Shown here in pieces: positions 23,902-32,119 of a DNA stretch of 64,000 bases. Source of the DNA: an uncultured Oscillospiraceae bacterium (GTDB lineage: Bacteria > Bacillota > Clostridia > Oscillospirales > Oscillospiraceae). The notes below the pieces were generated by a model. That model did no database searches. It had not been told where the DNA came from and saw only the letters and a program-made list of their open reading frames with translations. Numbering within the stretch: the first letter of the stretch is position 1; every line of letters starts with the position of its first letter. The stretch is from the NCBI GenBank assembly GCA_934569225.1, contig CAKTKC010000010.1:1-64000 (forward strand), read 5' to 3'. Made by a program: the position numbers and the translations under genes.

Positions 23902-26900
23902 TTATTTCCCGTTTTTCATGGCGTAAAACGCCTCGATCTGCGCCTGCTCGCTGTCCTCGCCCTTTTCCTCCATCTTGGCAATCAGGCGAAGCATCTTATC
24001 ATAGTCATGGGGCAGAACCTTCTTGAATTTCGGCAGATATTCGCCGAAGTTTTCCAGGATTTCCTTACCCCGGGGCGAGCCTGTGGCCTCCACGTGCTCC
24101 CGGATCAGGTCTTTCAGCAGGGACACATCGTATTTATGCTCCACGCTTTCCAGCGTGACCATGTCCTTGTTCACCCGCTGGTAGAAGTCCCAGTCCTCAT
24201 CCAGCACGTAGGCGATGCCGCCGCTCATGCCTGCGGCGAAGTTCTTGCCGGTCTTGCCCAGCACCACCACCGTGCCGCCGGTCATGTACTCGCAGCCGTG
24301 GTCGCCCACGCCCTCCACCACGGCGACAGCGCCGGAGTTGCGGACGCAGAACCGTTCCCCGGCCACGCCGTTGATGAACGCCCTGCCGCCGGTGGCGCCG
24401 TAGAAGGCCACGTTGCCGATGAGGATATTTTCACTGCGGTCGTAGGTCACGTTCTTCGGCGGGTAGACGATAATTTTGCCGCCGGAAAGTCCCTTGCCCA
24501 GATAGTCGTTGCTGTCGCCGATCAGCTCCAACGTCAGCCCCTTGGGGATAAACGCGCCGAAGCTCTGGCCGCCGTAGCCGGTGCAAACCACGCGGAAGGT
24601 GTCGTCCGGGAGGGTGTTGCCGAATTTCGCCGTGATCTCGCTGCCGAAAATGCTGCCGAAGGTGCGGTCGGTGTTGCCCACCTCCATCTGAACGGTCGCG
24701 GGTTTAGGCTCGGCCATATCGAAGCTCTTTTTGAACTTCTTCATCAGCACCTTCATGTCCGGGGTCTGTTCCAGCTTGAAATCGTAAACTGCCTTGGGGT
24801 CAAAGTGGACGTTGGTGTTCTCCACCAGCGGATTTTTCAGCAATCCCGACAAGTCCATTTCGCTTGCGCGGGAACCGGCGGGGGCGGGACGAACCTTCAG
24901 CAAGTCCGTGCGGCCTACCAGTTCGTCCACCCTGCGCACGCCCAGCTTCGCCATATATTCCCGCAGCTCCTGGGCCATGAACTTCATAAAGTTCATCGCA
25001 TACTCGGGCTTGCCCATGAACTTCTTTCTCAGCTCTGGGTTCTGGGTGCAGATGCCCATGGGGCAGGTGTCCAGATTGCACACCCGCATCATCACGCAGC
25101 CCATGGCAACCAGCGGGCCGGTGCCGAAGCCGAATTCCTCCGCGCCCAGCATGGCGGCGATGGCCACGTCCCGGCCGCTCATGAGCTTGCTGTCGGACTC
25201 GATGCGGACGCGGGAACGCAGCCCGTTCATAATCAGGCACTGATGCGCCTCCGCGATGCCCAGCTCCCAGGGAAGTCCGGCGTTGTGGATGGAGGAATTG
25301 ATGGACGCCGCGCCCGTGCCGCCGTCAAAACCGGAGATCAGGATGACCTCCGCGCCGGCCTTGGCCACGCCGGCGGCAATGGTGCCGACACCCGCTTCGC
25401 TCACCAGCTTGACGTTGATGGCGGCGCTGCGGTTGGCGCATTTCAGGTCGTAGATCAGCTGCGCCAGATCCTCGATAGAATAGATGTCGTGATGGGGCGG
25501 CGGGGAGATCAGTCCCACGCCGGTGGTAGAGTTGCGGCACTTTGCCACCCAGGGGTAAACCTTGCCGCCGGGCAGCTGGCCGCCCTCGCCGGGCTTCGCG
25601 CCCTGGGCCATCTTGATCTGGATTTCTTTTGCGGAAACCAGATATTTGCTGGTAACGCCGAACCGGGCGGAGGCGACCTGCTTGATGGCGGAATTCCGCT
25701 CGGTGCCGTAGCGCTCCTCGTCCTCGCCGCCCTCGCCGGTGTTGGACTTGCCGCCCAGACGGTTCATGGCAATGGCAAGACATTCATGGGCTTCCTTGGA
25801 CAGCGCGCCGTAGCTCATGGCGGCGGTCTTGAAGCGCTTGACAATGGACTCTACGCCCTCCACTTCTTCGATGGGGACGCCGGTTTCGGAGTAGTTGAAT
25901 TCCAGCAGGCTGCGCAGGTGCATATCGTCGCCGCCCTCGTTGGCCGCGGCGGCAGTGTATTGCTTGAACTTGCCGTAGTCCCCCGTCCAGACCGCCTGCT
26001 GCAAAAGGTGGATGGTCTGGGGATTGTACAGGTGCTGCTCCGCCGCGCTTCCGCTGCGGAATTTGTGGGCGCCCACGCTGGGCAAATCCATGTAAATGTC
26101 CAGCCCCAGGGGGTCAAACGCCTGCTGGTGGCGGTCTTCCATGTCCTTCTGGATATCGTCAATGGTGATGCCGCCCACCCGGCTGACGGTGTTGGTGAAG
26201 TACTTGTCGGTGACCTCTTTGCTGATGCCAACCGCCTCAAAAATCTGGCTGCCCTGATAGGACTGGATGGTGGAAATGCCCATCTTGGAGGCGATCTTCA
26301 CGATACCCGCCAGCACCGCCTTGTTGTAATCGTTGACGGCGGCATAGAAATCCTTTTCCAGCAGCCCGTCGCTGATCAGACTGCCGATACTCTCCTGGGC
26401 AAGATACGGATTGATGGCGCAGGCGCCGAAGCCCAGAAGCGTGGAAAAATCATGGACAAGTCTCGGCTCGCCGCTTTCCAGAATCAAGGCCATGGCGGTA
26501 CGCTTGCGGGTACGAACCAGATATTTGGATACCGCGCTGACGGCCAGCAGACTGGGAATGGCGACGTGATACTCGTCAATATCCCGGTCGGACAGAATCA
26601 GGATGTTCGTGCCGTCCCGGTACGCCCGGTCAACGTCCACGAACAGCCGGTCAATGGCCTTTTCCAGCGGGGTGTTTTTATAGTAGCAGATGGACACCGT
26701 CTCCACCTTGAAGCCGGGAACGTCCATGGTCTTGATTTTCAGCAAGTCCGTTTCCGTGAGGATGGGGTTGTTGATTTTTAAGACTTTGCAGTTTTCCGCG
26801 TTCTCTTCCAGAAGATTACCCTGTGCGCCCACGTATACGGTGGTGGAGGTAACGACTTTCTCCCGCAGCGCGTCGATGGGCGGGTTCGTGACCTGGGCAA

Positions 26901-28455
26901 ACATCTGCTTGAAGTACTCGAACAGCGGCGGGCGGGTGTGGCTGAGGACGGCCAGCGGGGTATCGCTGCCCATCGCGCCGGAAGGCTCCGCCCCGTTTTT
27001 CGCCATGGGGAGCATGATGGTCTTCAAATCCTCGTAGCGGTAGCCGAAGGCCTTCTGGAGCCGCACCATTTCTTCTCTTGTATAGGAGGGAATTTTCCGG
27101 TTGGGCACCGTCAGGTTGGAAAGGTTTACCAGATTCCGATCCAGCCATTCGCCGTAGGGCTGGCGGCTGGCGTACTCCGCTTTCAGGTGCTCGTCGTCCA
27201 CCAGCTCGCCCTTCACCGTGTCCACAAGCAGCATCTTGCCGGGGCGCAGGCGGTCTTTGCGGATGACGTGCTCCTGGGGGATATCCAGAACGCCCACCTC
27301 ACTGGACAGAATCAGCCGCCCGTCGTCGGTGATGTAATAGCGGCTGGGGCGCAGACCGTTGCGGTCAAGGACTGCGCCCATCACGTCGCCGTCGCTGAAC
27401 AGAATGGACGCAGGGCCGTCCCAGGGCTCCAGCATGGTAGCATAATACTGGTAAAAGTCCTTCTTCTTTTGATCCATGTTCCGGTTGTTGCTCCACGGCT
27501 CCGGGATGGTGACCATCACCGCCAGAGGCAGGTCCATGCCGTTCATGACCATGAATTCCAGCGTGTTATCCAGCATGGCAGAGTCGGAACCGCCCTGATT
27601 GACAATAGGCAGCACCTTGGTCATATCGTCCTTCAGAAAGCGGCTGGCAATGGTCTCCTCACGGGCGAGCATGGTGTCCACGTTGCCACGGATGGTGTTG
27701 ATCTCGCCGTTGTGGAGAATGAACCGGTTTGGGTGCGCCCGGTTCCAGCTGGGAGAGGTGTTGGTGGAGAAGCGGCTGTGAACCATGCCGATGGCGGTCT
27801 CGTAGTCCTCGTCCTGCAAATCCGGGTAGAACTGCCGCAGCTCCTTGACCAGAAACATGCCCTTATACACGATGGTGCGGCTGGACAGGCTGCACACATA
27901 GGTCTCCTGGCTGGACTGCTCGAACACCCGGCGCGCCACATACAGCCGCCGGTCAAAGGCGATCCCGGCCTCCATTCTCGGCGGCTTTCCCACAAACGCC
28001 TGCCAGATGCTGGGCATACAGTCCCGCGCCTTCTGCCCCAGATACTCCGGGCACACCGGCACCTGCCGCCAGCCCAGGAAGGGCAGCCCCTCCTTTTTAC
28101 AAATGATCTCAAAAAGCTTCTTCGCCTGATTGCGCTGCAATTCCTCCTGGGGGAAGAAGAACATGCCCACGCCGTATTCCCGCTCCGCGCCCAGGGTAAT
28201 GCCCGCGGCCGCGGCTGCCTTCACAAAGAATTTATGGCTGACCTGCAACAGAATGCCCACGCCGTCGCCAGTCTTCCCCTCGGCGTCCTTGCCAGCCCGG
28301 TGTTCCAGATGCTCCACAATTTGCAGCGCGTCGTCCAGCGTCCGGTGGCTCTTGCGTCCCTTGATATCCACCACCGCGCCGATGCCGCAGTTGTCATGTT
28401 CAAACCGGGAATCGTACAACCCGGCGGGAGCTGTGCGTTCGGTGAAATTTTCCAT
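23902..28455 (-). CDS. gltB: glutamate synthase large subunit
   Basis: 1517 aa, full-length GOGAT alpha subunit. The N-terminal class II amidotransferase begins after a 22-residue propeptide, with Cys23 (in HDNCGIGAVVD) as expected nucleophile once processed. The central and FMN-binding synthase domains follow (for example GEGGQLPGGKVYPWVAKCR and ISPPPHHDIYSIEDL). The [3Fe-4S] cysteines lie in VCNLDTCPMGICTQNPELR, and a GXGXG beta-helix domain closes the protein. It makes two glutamates from glutamine and 2-oxoglutarate. AAGGAG precedes the ATG at 28455. The 5' leader has a hairpin and a possible small ORF (listed separately). Confidence 0.96.
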   Translation of the reverse strand: MENFTERTAPAGLYDSRFEHDNCGIGAVVDIKGRKSHRTLDDALQIVEHLEHRAGKDAEGKTGDGVGILLQVSHKFFVKAAAAAGITLGAEREYGVGMFFFPQEELQRNQAKKLFEIICKKEGLPFLGWRQVPVCPEYLGQKARDCMPSIWQAFVGKPPRMEAGIAFDRRLYVARRVFEQSSQETYVCSLSSRTIVYKGMFLVKELRQFYPDLQDEDYETAIGMVHSRFSTNTSPSWNRAHPNRFILHNGEINTIRGNVDTMLAREETIASRFLKDDMTKVLPIVNQGGSDSAMLDNTLEFMVMNGMDLPLAVMVTIPEPWSNNRNMDQKKKDFYQYYATMLEPWDGPASILFSDGDVMGAVLDRNGLRPSRYYITDDGRLILSSEVGVLDIPQEHVIRKDRLRPGKMLLVDTVKGELVDDEHLKAEYASRQPYGEWLDRNLVNLSNLTVPNRKIPSYTREEMVRLQKAFGYRYEDLKTIMLPMAKNGAEPSGAMGSDTPLAVLSHTRPPLFEYFKQMFAQVTNPPIDALREKVVTSTTVYVGAQGNLLEENAENCKVLKINNPILTETDLLKIKTMDVPGFKVETVSICYYKNTPLEKAIDRLFVDVDRAYRDGTNILILSDRDIDEYHVAIPSLLAVSAVSKYLVRTRKRTAMALILESGEPRLVHDFSTLLGFGACAINPYLAQESIGSLISDGLLEKDFYAAVNDYNKAVLAGIVKIASKMGISTIQSYQGSQIFEAVGISKEVTDKYFTNTVSRVGGITIDDIQKDMEDRHQQAFDPLGLDIYMDLPSVGAHKFRSGSAAEQHLYNPQTIHLLQQAVWTGDYGKFKQYTAAAANEGGDDMHLRSLLEFNYSETGVPIEEVEGVESIVKRFKTAAMSYGALSKEAHECLAIAMNRLGGKSNTGEGGEDEERYGTERNSAIKQVASARFGVTSKYLVSAKEIQIKMAQGAKPGEGGQLPGGKVYPWVAKCRNSTTGVGLISPPPHHDIYSIEDLAQLIYDLKCANRSAAINVKLVSEAGVGTIAAGVAKAGAEVILISGFDGGTGAASINSSIHNAGLPWELGIAEAHQCLIMNGLRSRVRIESDSKLMSGRDVAIAAMLGAEEFGFGTGPLVAMGCVMMRVCNLDTCPMGICTQNPELRKKFMGKPEYAMNFMKFMAQELREYMAKLGVRRVDELVGRTDLLKVRPAPAGSRASEMDLSGLLKNPLVENTNVHFDPKAVYDFKLEQTPDMKVLMKKFKKSFDMAEPKPATVQMEVGNTDRTFGSIFGSEITAKFGNTLPDDTFRVVCTGYGGQSFGAFIPKGLTLELIGDSNDYLGKGLSGGKIIVYPPKNVTYDRSENILIGNVAFYGATGGRAFINGVAGERFCVRNSGAVAVVEGVGDHGCEYMTGGTVVVLGKTGKNFAAGMSGGIAYVLDEDWDFYQRVNKDMVTLESVEHKYDVSLLKDLIREHVEATGSPRGKEILENFGEYLPKFKKVLPHDYDKMLRLIAKMEEKGEDSEQAQIEAFYAMKNGK

Positions 28456-28468
28456 AGCTTTTTCTCCT

Positions 28469-28534
28469 TCAGGCTACAAAAAATAAACGGCGTTTCCGCG
28501 CAAAGGGCAAAACTGCCCCCTCGGGGAACGCCAT
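28469..28534 (-). CDS. possible leader ORF of gltB, 21 codons
   Basis: Reading the minus strand from the first ATG after the candidate promoter gives 21 codons (MAFPEGAVLPFARKRRLFFV then A) and a TGA that overlaps the start of the gltB ribosome binding region, 13 bases before the gltB ATG. Its own ribosome binding site is weak (AGAG). The sequence is also a hairpin, so the ORF could be fortuitous. If translated it could couple to gltB. Confidence 0.3.
   Translation of the reverse strand: MAFPEGAVLPFARKRRLFFVA
28489..28532 (-). promoter_or_regulatory. hairpin in the gltB leader, possible attenuator
   Basis: GGCGTT (28527-28532) pairs with AACGCC (28489-28494), and an inner GGGCA-GTTT-TGCCC hairpin sits between. 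It is followed on the minus strand by GTTTATTTTTT, so it could terminate or pause transcription before gltB. No known riboswitch consensus was recognised in it. Confidence 0.45.
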
Positions 28535-28548
28535 TGTTCTCTGGGCTT

Positions 28549-28577
28549 ATGATAGCACAAAGGGCGGCACTTTACAA
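28549..28577 (-). promoter_or_regulatory. promoter of gltBD
   Basis: Minus strand: -35 TTGTAA (28572-28577), 17-bp spacer, -10 TATCAT (28549-28554). It would give a leader of roughly 85 nt before gltB. Confidence 0.65.
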
Positions 28578-28634
28578 GGCAAAAGAAATCCCGTTTTCTT
28601 CCGCCCACTTTGTTCCATTTGCCCAAAATCCGGC

Positions 28635-28663
28635 AAAAAGCCGCCGCAAAAATCGCGGCGGCT
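28635..28663 (-). terminator. terminator of the PF06541 gene
   Basis: A 9-bp GC-only-plus-one stem (28639-28647 with 28655-28663), followed on the minus strand by five T residues. It lies ten bases after the stop codon of the gene at 28673. Confidence 0.85.
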
Positions 28664-28672
28664 TATGAAAAA

Positions 28673-29401
28673 TCACTTGCGGCTGTCTCTCTGCTTTTCC
28701 AGTTTGAGATACATCACCTTCAGGTGTTCGGCAAGGGGGCTGTCCGAGCGGAAGGGGGAGAAAAAGTGATACTTTGCAGCGGCATTCTGGTTGAAATCCC
28801 TGATGTGATCCTTGATGCTCTCGTATTTCACGATGACCTTGTTTTCCTCGGCGAACTGCTTCAGCTTGACGATGATCTGGCTGGAATGCACCACGTCGAT
28901 GATGAACACGCCGAAGAACATACCAATAAAGAAAGAGAACGCCAGATTGTTGGACAGCCACGCCAGGGCGTTGAGGATATAAGGATGCACCAGGAAGTAG
29001 TACGCCGCGCCCAGCGCCGCCCAGAAGAAGGAGAACAGCGGGCAGATGATTCCCTGAATGTTGCCCCAGAGGTTTGAATAGTCCCACAGCCGGACTTTCA
29101 GGTATTTCAGGCAGGCAAGACCTGCGATGTACTCAATGAGCGTCATGGCCACGGCCATGGCAATGAACAGCACCACCCGGTTCCAGACGGGGTCTGCGAT
29201 CAGGTGCAGATCCTCCAGCGACGCCAGCAAAAACAGTGTACACAGGCCAAAGCCGTAAATCGGCAGGTACGGACCGGTGCAGAAGCCGGGGTTAATCCAC
29301 TTTTTGTGCCGGTGGGTCAGGTTGCGGTACAGCAGCTCCAGCACCCATCCGAAGCACGAGCCGATAAAGAACAAAAACGCAAGTACCAGACTAAGCCTCA
29401 T
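28673..29401 (-). CDS. PF06541 (CmpB-like) membrane protein
   Basis: 242 aa with five to six transmembrane segments. It starts RLSLVLAFLFFIGSCFGWVL and continues with YRNLTHRHKKWINPGFCTGP, the conserved stretch of the PF06541 family. This family is often named 'putative ABC transporter permease', although no ATPase is nearby and transport has not been shown. The C-terminal 60 residues are charged and cytoplasmic. A monocistronic unit, divergent from the MMPL gene. The 255 bp to its right hold the divergent promoters and no other gene. Confidence 0.8.
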   Translation of the reverse strand: MRLSLVLAFLFFIGSCFGWVLELLYRNLTHRHKKWINPGFCTGPYLPIYGFGLCTLFLLASLEDLHLIADPVWNRVVLFIAMAVAMTLIEYIAGLACLKYLKVRLWDYSNLWGNIQGIICPLFSFFWAALGAAYYFLVHPYILNALAWLSNNLAFSFFIGMFFGVFIIDVVHSSQIIVKLKQFAEENKVIVKYESIKDHIRDFNQNAAAKYHFFSPFRSDSPLAEHLKVMYLKLEKQRDSRK

Positions 29402-29549
29402 AGGGATTCTCCTTTATATTTCTGTCTTGTTTCCAGTTTATTCATTTTTTCTAAACACTAACGAAATAATTCTTTACGAGACTGTAAACACGCTGAAAAA
29501 ACCGATGCCCCGGGAAGCGCAATTTGGCATATCTTATCCATTTTATTGC

Positions 29550-29578
29550 TTGCACTTTTTCCGTGTTTTGATTATAAT
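29550..29578 (+). promoter_or_regulatory. promoter of the MMPL/GLUG operon
   Basis: -35 TTGCAC (29550-29555), 17-bp spacer, perfect -10 TATAAT (29573-29578), about 80 bp before the MMPL start. Confidence 0.8.
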
Positions 29579-29656
29579 GGTTGCCATCCAAAAAGTCAAC
29601 TTTCGGTTTGCCTTCCTGTGGGAATTTTGCCAAAAGGTGTATGTTAGGAGGATATT

Positions 29657-32119
29657 ATGTCTGAAAAGAACCCGCCGGACAGTAATTTCATGACAAAGAT
29701 GTCTGCATTTATTGTGGACAAAAAGACTTTGTTCTTTCTTTTGTACATATTTGCCGTTATTTTCTGTGCTTTTTCCTCCGGGTGGGTAGGGGTGGAAAAC
29801 GATGTCACCACCTATCTGCCCGAGGACACGGAGACCCGTCAGGGCATCGTAGCAATGAACGACAACTTCACCACCTTTGCCACTGCCCAGGTCATGGTGT
29901 CCAACGTCACCTATGAGACGGCGGAGGAGCTGTCCCAGAAGATCGCGGACGTGGAGGGGGTCAGCATGGTCACCTTCGACGATACCCCCGACCACTACAC
30001 CAACGCTTCGGCGCTGTACGACATCAGCTTCGACGGCGTCGTCTCCGACGAAAGCAGTGTGCAGGCGCTGGCGGACATTGAAGCGCTGGTGGACGGCTAC
30101 GACTACTGCACATATTCCGACGTTGGCAACGATGACAACGCCACATTGCAGGGGGAAATGACCACCATTCTGATCGTCGCGGTGATCATCATTATCATTG
30201 TGCTGACCCTGACCTCCCGCTCCTACGCCGAGGTTCCCGTGCTGATGATCACCTTCGGCGTGGCGGCCATTCTGAACATGGGCACCAACTTCCTGCTTGG
30301 CACCATCAGCTTCATTTCCAATTCCGTAGCTGTGGTCTTACAGCTGGCGCTGGCCATTGACTACGCCATCATCCTGTGCCACCGCTTCACCGACGAGCGG
30401 GAGACCCGCACCGCCCGGGACGCCTGCATCACCGCTCTGAGCAAGGCCATCCCGGAGATCAGTGCCTCTTCCCTGACCACGGTGTCCGGCCTTGCGGCAC
30501 TGGGCTTCATGGAATTTAAGATCGGTCTGGACATGGCGCTGGTTCTGGTGAAGGCCATTCTGTTCAGTCTGCTGTCCGTGTTCACCCTGATGCCGGGACT
30601 TCTGATGCTGTTCAGCCCGCTGATGGATCGCACCCGCCACAAAAAGCTCCTGCCCAATATCACGCCCGTCGGCAAATTCGCTGTGAAGACCCGGCGCGTT
30701 GTGCCGCCGCTGTTCGCGGTTCTCCTGGTCGGTGCATTCATTCTGTCCAGCCGCTGCCCCTTTGTTTACAGCTATAACAACATCGAGACCGCGAACATGA
30801 ACGAGCGTCAGGCGGCCTATTTCAAAATCCAGCACACCTTCGGCGCAAACAACATGGTGGCGCTGGTGGTTCCCAGCGGCAACTACGATGCAGAGAAGAG
30901 CATCCTTGAGGAACTGGACACCCGCCCAGAGGTCAAAAGCACAATGGGTCTTGCCAACATCGAAGCCATGGACGGCTACACCCTGACGGACAGCCTCACC
31001 CCCAGAGAGCTTTCCGAGCTTGTGGGCATGGATTATGAGGTCATGCAGCTTCTCTATTCCGCCTACGCCGTGGAGAATAACCAATACGGAGAATTTGTGC
31101 AGGGGCTGGACAAATACAAGGTTCCTTTGTTCGATATGCTGATCTTCCTGAAAGACCAGCTGGACTCCCATAATATTTCTCTGGACGACATGGACGAAGC
31201 GTCTCTGGACGATATTTTCTCCCAGCTGGACACCGCTCAGAAGCAGCTGAAAAGCGACCGCTACAGCCGGATGGTTGTTTACCTGAATCTGCCGGAGGAA
31301 AGCGACGAGACCTTCGCGTTCCTGACGGAAATGCGGAACATTGTGGGGAAATACTACGACAGCGATTACTACGTCGTCGGCAACTCCACCAGCTCCCGCG
31401 ACCTGTCGTCCTCCTTCGTCAAGGACAATTTGGTGATCTCCATTCTGTCCTCCCTGTTTGTCATTCTGGTGCTGCTGTTCACCTTCCAGTCGGCGGGACT
31501 TCCTATCCTGCTGATCGCCTGTATCCTGGGAAGCGTCTGGATCAACTTCTCCATCCCCACCCTGACCAATCAGCCGCTGTATTTCCTTGGTTACCTCATC
31601 GTGCAGTCCATTCAGATGGGCGCGAACATCGACTACGCCATCGTCATTTCCAGCCACTATCAGGAGCTGAAGGCCACGATGCCCCATAAGGAGGCCATTG
31701 TGGAGGCGCTGAACGCCTCCTTCCCCACCATCTTCACCTCCGGCACCATTCTGTCCGCCGCCGCTCTGCTGATCGGCAACATCTCCACCAACCCCGTTAT
31801 CTCCATTCTCGGCACCTGCCTGGGGCGGGGCACGATCATTTCCATCGTCATCGTTCTTGGCATTCTGCCCGCCATTCTCGTGCTCAGCGACTCCATCATC
31901 AACCGCACCACCTTCAAGATGAAGGGCATCGAGCTGCCCACCAGAACCGCCAGCGGCACCATGTACGTCAGCGGCCATCTGCGGGGTCAGGTCAGCGGCG
32001 TGCTGGACGGCGAATTCACCGGCACCATCCGGGGCGACATGAACGCCATCGTCTCCACCAATACCAAAGTCAAAAAGCTGGATGATTCCGACGCGGAAGG
32101 AGAAGAAGACAATGCGTAA
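29657..32119 (+). CDS. MMPL/RND-family transporter
   Basis: 820 aa. It has the RND-type duplicated architecture: one helix (FFLLYIFAVIFCAFSS), a large external loop, then about five helices with the sterol-sensing-like segment LALAIDYAIILCHRF; and the same again after about residue 350, with QMGANIDYAIVISSHY. The paired Asp-Tyr-Ala motifs in the fourth helices are those of proton-coupled MMPL proteins, which export lipids or surface components. Unusually, the cytoplasmic tail (about residues 768-795) has a strict Gly every fourth residue (GHLRGQVSGVLDGEFTGTIRG), like bactofilin-type beta-helix turns. The gene overlaps the GLUG-protein gene by eight bases. Confidence 0.9.
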   Translation: MSEKNPPDSNFMTKMSAFIVDKKTLFFLLYIFAVIFCAFSSGWVGVENDVTTYLPEDTETRQGIVAMNDNFTTFATAQVMVSNVTYETAEELSQKIADVEGVSMVTFDDTPDHYTNASALYDISFDGVVSDESSVQALADIEALVDGYDYCTYSDVGNDDNATLQGEMTTILIVAVIIIIIVLTLTSRSYAEVPVLMITFGVAAILNMGTNFLLGTISFISNSVAVVLQLALAIDYAIILCHRFTDERETRTARDACITALSKAIPEISASSLTTVSGLAALGFMEFKIGLDMALVLVKAILFSLLSVFTLMPGLLMLFSPLMDRTRHKKLLPNITPVGKFAVKTRRVVPPLFAVLLVGAFILSSRCPFVYSYNNIETANMNERQAAYFKIQHTFGANNMVALVVPSGNYDAEKSILEELDTRPEVKSTMGLANIEAMDGYTLTDSLTPRELSELVGMDYEVMQLLYSAYAVENNQYGEFVQGLDKYKVPLFDMLIFLKDQLDSHNISLDDMDEASLDDIFSQLDTAQKQLKSDRYSRMVVYLNLPEESDETFAFLTEMRNIVGKYYDSDYYVVGNSTSSRDLSSSFVKDNLVISILSSLFVILVLLFTFQSAGLPILLIACILGSVWINFSIPTLTNQPLYFLGYLIVQSIQMGANIDYAIVISSHYQELKATMPHKEAIVEALNASFPTIFTSGTILSAAALLIGNISTNPVISILGTCLGRGTIISIVIVLGILPAILVLSDSIINRTTFKMKGIELPTRTASGTMYVSGHLRGQVSGVLDGEFTGTIRGDMNAIVSTNTKVKKLDDSDAEGEEDNA

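Noticed and set aside
23785..26781. 998-codon open frame on the plus strand opposite gltB
   Set aside because: It lies wholly antisense to gltB, whose protein shows all GOGAT motifs. The translation is a His/Gly/Val-rich composition typical of antisense frames in GC-rich genes, with no recognisable domain.
28489..28534. glnA/downstream-peptide glutamine riboswitch in the gltB leader
   Set aside because: The conserved CGUUCA and GGAAGUAGG-type segments of those RNAs are missing.
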